A DNA stretch of 14,671 nucleotides from UBA11164 sp002420085 (lineage in GTDB: Bacteria > Pseudomonadota > Gammaproteobacteria > Xanthomonadales > Xanthomonadaceae), in assembly GCA_031976395.1 (NCBI GenBank), contig DALYLJ010000078.1, positions 1 through 14,671 of the forward strand, written 5' to 3'. The position numbers and the translations under genes are program-made. This document shows positions 8,161 through 14,667 of this stretch, in pieces (the stretch's first letter is position 1; every line of letters starts with the position of its first letter). The notes beneath the pieces are model-generated. The model did no database searches. It was not told where the DNA came from and saw nothing but the letters and a program-made list of their open reading frames with translations.

Positions 8161-8520
8161 GTGGCAACCATCAAACAAACACTCGACGAACTCTTGACCG
8201 CCGACGGCGCCCTGTGCGCGGCCATCGTTGACAGCAACAGTGGCATGATGCTGGGATCGGCCGGCTCCGGCGTAGACTTGGAAGTCGCCGCCGCTGGCAA
8301 CACCGAAGTGATGCGCGCCAAGATGAAGGTCATGCGCGCCCTTGGCCTGAATGACGTGATCGAAGACATTCTGATCACCCTGGGCAAGCAGTACCACATC
8401 ATCCGCCCGTCATCGCGCAAGGAAGGAGTGTTCATCTACTACGTGCTCGACAAGGCCCGTTCCAACCTGGCCATGGCGCGACGCAAGGCGCAGGACGTGG
8501 ACAAGGATCTCTCGTTCTGA
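8161..8520 (+). CDS. Roadblock-like protein (119 aa), GTG start
   Basis: A GTG start is chosen because GAGGA (8148-8152) lies 8 nt upstream and the protein then begins MATIKQTLDELL, a natural N-terminal helix. The body has a roadblock-like strand pair, CAAIVDSNSGMMLGSAG, then a helix containing EVAAAGNTEVMRAKMK, the strand segment IEDILITLGKQYHIIRP, and GVFIYYVLDK before a C-terminal helix. Lack of a signal peptide places it in the cytoplasm. It differs from the other roadblock proteins of the cluster and looks strongly conserved in composition, with no low-complexity tail. It is probably a third subunit able to pair with the GTPase or with other roadblock proteins. The separate spacing and ribosome binding site suggest its level is set independently. 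Confidence 0.82.
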   Translation: MATIKQTLDELLTADGALCAAIVDSNSGMMLGSAGSGVDLEVAAAGNTEVMRAKMKVMRALGLNDVIEDILITLGKQYHIIRPSSRKEGVFIYYVLDKARSNLAMARRKAQDVDKDLSF

Positions 8521-8545
8521 CGACCCGCACCTGCGGATCGTGCAG

Positions 8546-8559
8546 CACGACACGCACAC
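8546..8559 (+). repeat. Second copy of CACGACACGCACAC flanking the roadblock-like gene
   Basis: CACGACACGCACAC at 8546-8559 is identical to 8121-8134 and in the same orientation, so this 14-mer flanks the gene at 8161-8520. The composition is simple (C/A/G only), so chance or slippage is possible. Confidence 0.5.
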
Positions 8560-8577
8560 CCACAGGTTGGACGATCG

Positions 8578-8622
8578 GCCTGCTCCGTGGCAGCCTGCTC
8601 CGTAACAGCCTGTTCCGTGACG
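8578..8622. repeat. Three 15-nt imperfect tandem repeats
   Basis: The units are GCCTGCTCCGTGGCA (8578-8592), GCCTGCTCCGTAACA (8593-8607) and GCCTGTTCCGTGACG (8608-8622). They share the core GCCTG-Y-TCCGT and lie outside any accepted gene. Confidence 0.8.
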
Positions 8623-8684
8623 CAGAGGGGTACTGCACACGGACCTTCGGCGCAAGGGGCGCGGCAAACCGTCACCCATGGTCT

Positions 8685-8702
8685 CGGTGGCAAGTGCCAC
8701 CG
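8685..8702. terminator. Hairpin between convergent genes (first of two)
   Basis: CGGTGGC (8685-8691) and GCCACCG (8696-8702) form a perfect 7-bp stem with an AAGT loop. It lies 165 nt after the plus-strand gene and 66 nt beyond the stop of the minus-strand gene. It could act in both directions, but no T-run flanks it. Confidence 0.35.
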
Positions 8703-8729
8703 GGACGTCCGGCGTGCGACCGAACTTCG

Positions 8730-8748
8730 GCCAGGAATCCTTCCTGGC
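8730..8748. terminator. Hairpin just beyond the stop of the large minus-strand gene
   Basis: GCCAGGAA (8730-8737) and TTCCTGGC (8741-8748) make an 8-bp stem with a 3-nt loop, 19 nt past the stop of the minus-strand gene. Position fits a terminator or 3'-end-stabilising stem. No T-run follows on the minus strand. Confidence 0.45.
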
Positions 8749-8767
8749 GGCCCACGCTGACCCGCCA

Positions 8768-11700
8768 TCAATCCTGCCAATCCTGGCGCTCGGCGTCCTG
8801 GTCGTGCCATTGGGCGTCGTGCTCGTAGTCGTCCGCCAGCGCGTCGAGGGCCTGTGCGGTGAACGGGTGCTCGCGCTCCACCGCCCGCGCCCAGGTGCGG
8901 TAGCTGGTCGCGAGTTGCCGCTCCTGGGCGCCGCCGTCGCCCGGCCTGCGGGTCGTCGCTCCACGCCGATTCAGTTTGCCGACGCAGAACCCGTTGCTCA
9001 TGGCTTGGCTGCGGAAATGGTCGAGCGCCGCGCGCACCGCCTCGGCCGGCCAGTGGCCATCCGCGCCCGTCGGTGCGGCCGACAGAAGCCGGCCGATCTG
9101 GCCGTCGGCGGCCTCGGCACGCCCCGCCGCGCCCGCCAGTTCGCGGACCTCGGCGATCCATGCCCTGAGCGCCTCGGCATCGAGTGTGCCGTCGTCGCGG
9201 GTGCCGGGCAGGCGATCGGCCTGCCGCAACAGATCGAACGCCTGCTCCGCTCGCATGCGTGCCTGATCGGCCTCCTCGGGCACGGGCTCAGGCTCTGGCT
9301 CGCTCTCCCCGCCGCGCGATTTGAACACGGCCTTGAGCATCTGGACGAACAGGGCCGGCTGCTCGGACAGCGCCTTGGGCAGCAGTTTCACCGGTCGAGA
9401 CGAGTGGGCCAGCGCCCGCAACCAGATCCATTCGAGCTGACCCAGGGTCTGCGCATCGATGTCGTCGCGCTGGTCGAGAATCGTGAATACGGCGGCGACA
9501 TCGTGCGCACTGGGGAGGGGGTCGGCCGCCTCGGGTGTAGCGGACGGCTCGGCTGCCGCGCGCAACAGTTCCACCAGGAGTCGTGTGGGCACTTCCGCTT
9601 GATCGGCATTGGCCGCCAGGTCCAGCGCGGACACGGCGCGTCCGACACGCAGCAACTGGCTGATGGCGAAGGCGACTTCCTGACTGTCCCGATCAAGCCA
9701 GAACACCGGAATCGTCCGCCAATAACCCGCCTCGATGTCGGGTCCGGCTGCGGCGGCCTGATCCCAGACCCAGCGCTCCACCGGCAGGGCGCGTAGCACG
9801 GTGAGCAGGGCGGTGTCACCCCAGCCTTCGGTGCGGGCGCGGGCGATCAGGGCCAGCGCCCACGACGCCTGGTATTCGCGAAACGCCGCGACGATCAGGC
9901 CATGCGCCAGTCCTCGCTCGCCCTCGTGGTCGCTGCGCGCGGCGGTTTCGATCAGTTCCTCCAACGCCTGGCCACGCAGACCGCCCTCGAATACGGCGGC
10001 ACCAAGGAACCCAGGCGAGGCCAAGCGCCGCGCCAGCGCCCGCACGCCGACCGCGCCACATTCGGCATGCAGCGCTTTCGCCGCCTCGGCGCGCGCGGTC
10101 GCGACCGCCCGCTGTTCGGCCTGCCAGCCCTCCTCGGCGAGGGCCGGCAGTTCGACGTGCGGCTCGAACAGCCAAGCATCCCGCACCAGCGGATCGGCGG
10201 GCGTCAGACGCTCGTACACGGTGTGCAGGCGATCCAGCACCTCGGCCGGCTGGGCCCAGTCGGCCGCGCGGTGTCTGCGATGTAGGTGCAAAAAGTGGCG
10301 TAGCCGCTGGCGCAGCCGATCGCGATCCGTGGCATCGACGATCTGCGGTTCGGCGTGCTCCAGCGCGGTCAACGCGGCCTCGGGGCCGGGTACCAGGGTC
10401 GCTAGTTGATCAAGCACATCACCCCAGCGCGCCGCATTCAGACCAACATCGGTGAGCAGGCGTTCGCTGATCGCGGTCGCACCCCGATGAACCAATCCAT
10501 AGGTGACCACCTCGGGTGCTGTGCAACTGAAATCGCGCCAACGCGGCTGCGGAGCGCGGATCACCGTGCCATAGCCCGTCGGGAGAATCTTCAGCATCAG
10601 CTTCCAGGCCGTCTCCGGGTGCTGTGTGCGCAAGGCATCCAGCACGTCCAGCCGCTGCGCCAAGGTGGCGTGGGTCTGCGGGCACCACAGCAAATGGATG
10701 GATCGCAGGCTCTCAAACGGACGGTTTCCGGCGTTCGACGCGAGATCGTCGAGATCGTCGAGATCGTCGAGGGCGTCCAGCCGGGCCAGCACCCGGCTTG
10801 TCCGCATCAGCCAACCCGGTGACCAGGCCAGGGACTCCAGCGCCCACAGCAGATCGCTGAGGCGATGGCTGGCGAACAGGCCATTGTCAGCCAGCTCGAA
10901 CAGCACCCGGATCGGTGGGTCGGCCTGGTCGAGGCTGGCCTCGACCGCATCCAGGAAGCGGCGCGGCGCGGCTTCCGCCAGCAAGCGGAAATCGCGCGCC
11001 AGCGACCACCAGCGCGCACGGTCGGCGTCGCGCAGCAACCGGGCGACGATGGCCTCGGCGCGATCACCGGCCCTGCTGGCCGCCCTGATCCGATCACCCC
11101 ACAGCGCCATCAGGATCAACACCTCGCCGATCCCGTGTCGCAACAGGTCCGAGTACTCGGGAGACAGCCGGCGGGCCGGCGCCAACCAGCGCTCATTCGG
11201 GGCCAGCGCGTAGCGTGGATCGGTGGCGCCCAGCACGGCCACGGCGACGTCCCCGAAGCGGTCCAGGTCGGCATCGGTGAGTCTGTCGGCCAGCCGGAAC
11301 CAGGCATCCGAGGGTGAGGCCACGCGCCAGGTCGAACCGACCTTGCGCAGGGGCTGGTCGAGGTCACCGACCAGGGGTGCCAGATCGGCGGTCAACTGTT
11401 CATAGGGCTGATTGGCCAGTTCGGCCAGCCGGGCGCGGTCGCCTTCGCGGCGTTCATCCCAGCCACCGGCCAGCAGGGCGGCCAACAGGGCACGGGTCGG
11501 GGCGGCTTGCGCCCACGCCGGTGCGCGGCCGGGGGCGGCGGTGATCAGCCGGCGGAGCACGGCCAGATTGCGGGCGCAGTCACGGGCATGGCGCTCGGCC
11601 ACGGGCTCGGCGATGCCGGCGTCGATCAGGGCCGTGGCGATGCCTGCACGTGTGGGTCGCGCCAATCGACGGGCTTCACCTCCGGCGACCGGCCGGTCGT

Positions 11701-12892
11701 CGTAGGCATTCAGCACGTGGTGACCGCCTTGGACCAGACGCGCTGCGAGTCCAGGCTCGGGTTCGGTCAGCACTACGATCAGCGGGGTCAAGGATTCTGC
11801 CAGGGTCCGGGCGGCGCTGGCGGTGGTAGCGACCAGGCAGCGGGCGCGCACCTCGTCCGCGCGCTCGGGCGGCAGGATGGACAGCACGGCATGGAAGAAT
11901 GCCAGCACTTCCTCGGTGGTGGTGGCCTGAAGCGAGAGTACGGCTGGCCTGCCCTCAAGCCAGCGCTGGACCTCCGCCGCATCCGGGTCGCGATCGCAGC
12001 GCGCCAGGGCCGGGGTGAGCGCCGGCCGGGTCGCCTGCGACCATTCCTGCCAGACTGTTTCCAGTTCCAGTGTGCCCTCGGGTCGCGTGCCGAGCCGGCT
12101 GGCCAACCACTGGCCGACCGCCGGTGCCTGTTCGATCCAATGGACCAGATCATCGGCATCGTAGGCACGCACCTCGCGCCAAAGGCCCTCCTGGCGACGT
12201 GCCTGAACCCACCGGTCCTTGTCCGGCCAGCGGAGTGGCGTGACGAAGATGAAGCTGGCATCGGCCGGATCGAGCGGCGTCGGCGCCGCCGTGCGTTTGC
12301 GATAGTCCTCGTCGGCCTTGCCGGCGATGCGTTTGCGCTGCGTGCTGACTTCCCAGCCGGCCTGACCCTGCGGCACGTATTCACTGGCCGACCCGGTTTC
12401 GGTCCAGCCATCCCAGCCAGGCTGGTTGATGCTCTCCTCGGACGGGAAGCGCAGCCGCACCGGCGCCCCGTGAGTGGCCCGGATCAGGTCGGACAGCAGG
12501 CGCGGCAGGCTGCCATCGGCCTCATGGCGGCCAGCCCAGTCATCCAGTTCCCGGGCGCTGACCCAGCGAATCGGCCGGCGCGCTGGCTGATTCGCCCGCG
12601 CCGGGGCGGTTGCCGCCGGGTCGGCCGGATCGGCCGGGCCTGCCGAATCACCCGCCACCCTCTCCACCCCGGCGGGGCGGAAGCGAATACCGGCGGCGTG
12701 CAATGCCTTCCGTATCGCCTGGGCCTTGCTCGCGACCGGCGTGCGCTTGCCGCGCTCGAAATCGGCCACCGTCGAGGTGGCGACACCGGCGGCCTCGGCC
12801 AATGCCTTTTGCGACCAGCCAAGCAAGCCCCGTGCCGCGCGCACCAGCGCGGGTGTCAGGGAGGGAGAGGGCGGGGTTCGCGCCATGGTCAT
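8768..12892 (-). CDS. Giant protein (1374 aa): XRE-type HTH, putative nuclease-like segment and long helical C-terminus; candidate defence protein
   Basis: The frame is intact over 1374 residues. Residues about 14-70 form an XRE/Cro-type helix-turn-helix (LGWSQKALAEAAGV, TSTVADFERGKR), so the N-terminus should bind DNA. A Pro/Ala-rich linker follows (about 82-107). Residues about 112-270 contain GWDGW (D161), GWEVST (E181) and KADEDYRKRT (K192). This spacing resembles a PD-(D/E)xK nuclease core with a displaced lysine; that reading is inference. A block with FIFVTPLRWPDKDRW and REVRAYDADDLVHWIEQ follows. Residues about 310-400 look like a fold without a Walker A motif, perhaps a degenerate NTPase. 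The rest is helical with a DDL repeat and an acidic EPEPEP stretch. There are no membrane segments. ATG 12892 fits a leaderless transcript; ATG 12886 is an alternative. It diverges from AbiE, which suggests a defence role. Confidence 0.8.
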   Translation of the reverse strand: MTMARTPPSPSLTPALVRAARGLLGWSQKALAEAAGVATSTVADFERGKRTPVASKAQAIRKALHAAGIRFRPAGVERVAGDSAGPADPADPAATAPARANQPARRPIRWVSARELDDWAGRHEADGSLPRLLSDLIRATHGAPVRLRFPSEESINQPGWDGWTETGSASEYVPQGQAGWEVSTQRKRIAGKADEDYRKRTAAPTPLDPADASFIFVTPLRWPDKDRWVQARRQEGLWREVRAYDADDLVHWIEQAPAVGQWLASRLGTRPEGTLELETVWQEWSQATRPALTPALARCDRDPDAAEVQRWLEGRPAVLSLQATTTEEVLAFFHAVLSILPPERADEVRARCLVATTASAARTLAESLTPLIVVLTEPEPGLAARLVQGGHHVLNAYDDRPVAGGEARRLARPTRAGIATALIDAGIAEPVAERHARDCARNLAVLRRLITAAPGRAPAWAQAAPTRALLAALLAGGWDERREGDRARLAELANQPYEQLTADLAPLVGDLDQPLRKVGSTWRVASPSDAWFRLADRLTDADLDRFGDVAVAVLGATDPRYALAPNERWLAPARRLSPEYSDLLRHGIGEVLILMALWGDRIRAASRAGDRAEAIVARLLRDADRARWWSLARDFRLLAEAAPRRFLDAVEASLDQADPPIRVLFELADNGLFASHRLSDLLWALESLAWSPGWLMRTSRVLARLDALDDLDDLDDLASNAGNRPFESLRSIHLLWCPQTHATLAQRLDVLDALRTQHPETAWKLMLKILPTGYGTVIRAPQPRWRDFSCTAPEVVTYGLVHRGATAISERLLTDVGLNAARWGDVLDQLATLVPGPEAALTALEHAEPQIVDATDRDRLRQRLRHFLHLHRRHRAADWAQPAEVLDRLHTVYERLTPADPLVRDAWLFEPHVELPALAEEGWQAEQRAVATARAEAAKALHAECGAVGVRALARRLASPGFLGAAVFEGGLRGQALEELIETAARSDHEGERGLAHGLIVAAFREYQASWALALIARARTEGWGDTALLTVLRALPVERWVWDQAAAAGPDIEAGYWRTIPVFWLDRDSQEVAFAISQLLRVGRAVSALDLAANADQAEVPTRLLVELLRAAAEPSATPEAADPLPSAHDVAAVFTILDQRDDIDAQTLGQLEWIWLRALAHSSRPVKLLPKALSEQPALFVQMLKAVFKSRGGESEPEPEPVPEEADQARMRAEQAFDLLRQADRLPGTRDDGTLDAEALRAWIAEVRELAGAAGRAEAADGQIGRLLSAAPTGADGHWPAEAVRAALDHFRSQAMSNGFCVGKLNRRGATTRRPGDGGAQERQLATSYRTWARAVEREHPFTAQALDALADDYEHDAQWHDQDAERQDWQD
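10742..10777 (-). repeat. 9-nt tandem repeat inside the giant gene (Asp-Asp-Leu repeat)
   Basis: GAGATCGTC occurs three times perfectly (10742-10768) followed by a degenerate unit GAGGGCGTC (10769-10777). On the minus strand this encodes LDDLDDLDD-type residues. The unit is a multiple of three, so copy-number change would keep the frame. Confidence 0.85.
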
Positions 12893-12906
12893 ATGAAATA
12901 TATGAC
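12888..12906. promoter_or_regulatory. 19-bp inverted repeat over the start and -10 of the giant gene (likely operator)
   Basis: GTCATAT (12888-12894) and ATATGAC (12900-12906) are perfect inverted arms around GAAAT. The element covers the start codon at 12892 and the -10 hexamer at 12897-12902. XRE-type regulators often bind such short dyads over their own promoter, so autorepression by the N-terminal HTH of this gene is the simplest model. Binding is inferred. Confidence 0.6.
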
Positions 12907-12925
12907 TTCGTGAGACGGATTTCCA
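12897..12925 (-). promoter_or_regulatory. Sigma70-like promoter for the giant gene, probably leaderless
   Basis: On the minus strand TGGAAA (12920-12925, 4 of 6 to TTGACA) is followed after exactly 17 nt by TATATT (12897-12902, 5 of 6 to TATAAT). The -10 ends 4 nt before ATG 12892, so transcription would begin at or near the start codon. No Shine-Dalgarno is present, in keeping with a leaderless mRNA. Confidence 0.55.
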
Positions 12926-12982
12926 TGGCTTCGATGGCGTGCTGGGTCGCTACGTTCGGAAATTCGTTCGATGACATCTCGT

Positions 12983-13012
12983 TGTACGCATCCGCGCTTG
13001 GATCTGCGTACA
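12983..13012. promoter_or_regulatory. Inverted repeat TGTACGCA...TGCGTACA upstream of abiE
   Basis: TGTACGCA (12983-12990) and TGCGTACA (13005-13012) are perfect inverted arms with a 14-nt spacer; TCC and GGA inside the spacer extend the pairing with a small bulge. Antitoxins of the AbiEi type repress their own promoter by binding inverted repeats, so this is a candidate AbiEi operator. It could also serve the divergent gene. Confidence 0.45.
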
Positions 13013-13049
13013 TATTCGCTGTGTTATTTTTTGCATACATGTTTATCAT

Positions 13050-13063
13050 ATTTGCATGCAAAT
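13050..13063. promoter_or_regulatory. 14-bp perfect palindrome ATTTGCATGCAAAT
   Basis: ATTTGCATGCAAAT is perfectly self-complementary and lies 58 nt before the abiEi start in the AT-rich spacer. AATCC-ATGC-GGATT directly overlaps its right edge (13061-13074). A regulator site for the abiE promoter is plausible; the bound protein is unknown. Confidence 0.45.
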
Positions 13064-13120
13064 CCATGCGGATTATTTGCAACCGTGAGAGATCGTGCTG
13101 CGAATATCACCAACACCACC

Positions 13121-13735
13121 ATGACTGAAGACGCCGCCAACTACCGCCATCGCGTCCTGGACATCGTTCGTGCGCGCGGCATCGCGCGCGCGCGCGATGT
13201 CATCGCGGCGGGGGTGCCTCCGGTCTACCTGAAGCGGCTGACCGATGCCGGCGATCTGGTCCGGCTGCAACGTGGGCTGTATCAGGAACCCGAGCGGGTC
13301 GGCGAGAACATCGCCCACGATCTGGCGGAAGCCGCCCGACGGGTGCCCAAGGGGGTGATCAGCCTGATCAGTGCGCTGCGCTTCCACGGCCTGACCACGC
13401 AACTGCCGAATGCCGTCTGGATGACCCTGCGCCAGGGTGCCCGAACGCCGAAGATGGACACCCTCCGACTGGAAATCGTCCGTGCCACCGACTCGGTGTG
13501 GAGCGTCGGCATCGAGCACCACACGATCGAGGGCGTCGCAGTGCCGATCTATGGCGTCGCCAAGACCGTCGCCGATTGCTTCAAGCACCGTCGCCAGGTC
13601 GGCGAGGACGTCGCCCTCGAAGCCCTGCGCGACGCCCTGCGCCAAGGCAGGACGACGGCGGGCGAGATCATGCGCCATGCCGCGATCGATCGGGTCGGCA
13701 CGCGGATCGAACCCTACCTGCGTGCCCTGCAATGA
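13121..13735 (+). CDS. abiEi: AbiEi-family antitoxin of type IV toxin-antitoxin system
   Basis: A 204-residue protein with the two-part AbiEi layout. The N-terminal winged-helix domain covers about residues 1-55 (MTEDAANYRHRVLDIV, then KRLTDAGDLVRLQRGLYQ, the last giving the typical wing). The C-terminal domain includes GVISLISALRFHGLTTQLP (about 83-101) and YGVAKTVADCFKHRRQVG, found across the family. Known AbiEi proteins neutralise the toxin without binding it stably and repress their own operon. ATG 13121 is the first codon of recognisable protein. It has no clear Shine-Dalgarno, and an in-frame GTG at 13085 is an alternative. Its stop overlaps the toxin start by 4 nt (ATGA). A palindromic (CG)7 run lies within the coding sequence (13181-13198). 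Confidence 0.9.
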   Translation: MTEDAANYRHRVLDIVRARGIARARDVIAAGVPPVYLKRLTDAGDLVRLQRGLYQEPERVGENIAHDLAEAARRVPKGVISLISALRFHGLTTQLPNAVWMTLRQGARTPKMDTLRLEIVRATDSVWSVGIEHHTIEGVAVPIYGVAKTVADCFKHRRQVGEDVALEALRDALRQGRTTAGEIMRHAAIDRVGTRIEPYLRALQ

Positions 13736-14667
13736 CCCGCAAGGCGCCGACCAATATCGCCGCCTCGATCCGCGCCCGCCTGCACAATCACGCCCGCAGC
13801 CAGGGTGATGACTTTCAGCGTGTTCTGACCCGCTACGCGATCGAACGCCTGCTGGTCCGCCTGAGCCGAACCCAGGCGACGCAAGACTACATCCTCAAGG
13901 GCGCCATGCTGTTCGCCACCTGGCCGACCCAGGCCCATCGTCCGACCATCGATCTCGATTTGCTCGGCCAGGGCGATCCCCACTCGACCGCCATCCAGAA
14001 TGTGTTCGAGGCCATTTTCCAGGTCGATGTGCCCGAGGATGGCATCGCCTTCGATCGCAGCACCCTGCGGGTCGAGTCGGTACGTGAGGAGGCGCAGTAC
14101 CAGGGCGTCCGGCTGACCGTGAATGCCGTTCTGGGGGCGGCGAGAATCCCGGTCCAGGTCGATATCGGCTTTGGCGACCATGTTCATCCGCGTCCGACCC
14201 GAGCGGTGTTCCCACCCCTGTTGCCGGATCTTCCGGAAGCACGGCTGCTCATGTATCCACCGGAGACGGTCATCGCCGAGAAGTTCGAGGCGATGCTCCG
14301 CTTCGGCCTGAGCAACAGTCGAATCAAGGACTTCTACGACATCTGGCTGACGATCCAGACCTTCGACCTGCAACTCCCGGACGTGGTCGAGGCGGTGCGC
14401 GGCACCCTGCTCCAGCGTCAGACTCCGTTCCCGACCGACAGGCCAGACGGACTCACGGCAGCCTATGTCGCCAGCGTCAATGACATGGGGCTGTGGACTG
14501 GTTTTCTGCGGCGAACTCCGCCTACCCTGACGCCACCCGATTTCCCGGAACTGCAAGCGATGCTGCGACGCTTCTTCGCCCCTGTGATCAGCGCACTGCC
14601 CGCACCCGAGAGTGCCCACGGCCGCTGGGATCGGCATCGGCGTGCCTGGAGCCGAGACCGAGCCTGA
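13732..14667 (+). CDS. abiEii: AbiEii-family nucleotidyltransferase toxin
   Basis: A 311-residue DNA polymerase-beta-superfamily nucleotidyltransferase. LKGAMLF (55-61) occupies the family's LKGG/GS position, with Ala where the second small residue is usual. TIDLDLL (72-78) supplies the metal-binding D74-x-D76. Later motifs are IAEKFEAMLRFG (181-192) and NSRIKDFYDIW (195-205), which match the EK and KDxxD motifs of AbiEii. All expected catalytic acidic residues are present, so the toxin looks functional. AbiEii-type toxins transfer nucleotides to target RNAs and stop growth, giving abortive infection against phage. The start at 13732 overlaps the antitoxin stop, ensuring coupled synthesis; longer in-frame starts lie within abiEi and are rejected. 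The stop is 4 nt from the window end. Confidence 0.92.
   Translation: MTRKAPTNIAASIRARLHNHARSQGDDFQRVLTRYAIERLLVRLSRTQATQDYILKGAMLFATWPTQAHRPTIDLDLLGQGDPHSTAIQNVFEAIFQVDVPEDGIAFDRSTLRVESVREEAQYQGVRLTVNAVLGAARIPVQVDIGFGDHVHPRPTRAVFPPLLPDLPEARLLMYPPETVIAEKFEAMLRFGLSNSRIKDFYDIWLTIQTFDLQLPDVVEAVRGTLLQRQTPFPTDRPDGLTAAYVASVNDMGLWTGFLRRTPPTLTPPDFPELQAMLRRFFAPVISALPAPESAHGRWDRHRRAWSRDRA

Larger units (their letters stand above)
8521..8767. other. Convergent intergenic region with tandem repeats and hairpins
   Basis: This 247-nt gap lies between the convergent ends of the roadblock-like gene (plus) and the 1374-residue gene (minus). It contains a 14-nt copy of the upstream repeat (8546-8559), three 15-nt tandem units (8578-8622) and two perfect hairpins (8685-8702, 8730-8748). 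No gene is supported. A minus-strand frame crosses it and overlaps both neighbours, but it shows no family features. Confidence 0.6.
12893..13120. other. AT-rich divergent spacer between the giant gene and abiEi
   Basis: These 228 nt are clearly richer in A and T than the flanking genes, especially 13009-13080. They hold the giant gene's promoter and operator and two palindromes on the abiE side. TTTGCA occurs at 13029, 13051 and 13076, plus once inverted at 13057-13062. No reliable promoter for the plus strand could be fixed; TATCAT at 13044-13049 is a weak -10 candidate. Confidence 0.6.

Noticed and set aside
8439..9161. Minus-strand frame carrying TEQA-type repeats across the convergent gap
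   Set aside because: It overlaps both neighbouring genes extensively and shows no domain; the repeat is noted only at DNA level.
11507..12913. 468-codon plus-strand open frame opposite the giant gene
   Set aside because: It is antisense to the HTH and nuclease-like region, has Arg/Gly-rich composition and no recognisable domain or ribosome binding site.
13085..13087. GTG as an upstream in-frame start for abiEi
   Set aside because: It lacks a ribosome binding site and adds twelve residues without family similarity; kept only as an alternative.
12893..13120. CRISPR-like or attachment-site interpretation of the repeats near abiE
   Set aside because: The repeats are inverted dyads, not regularly spaced direct repeats, and no tRNA, integrase or cas gene is present.
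13073..14637. Minus-strand frames opposite abiEi and abiEii
   Set aside because: The plus-strand genes have clear family motifs and translational coupling; the opposite frames do not.
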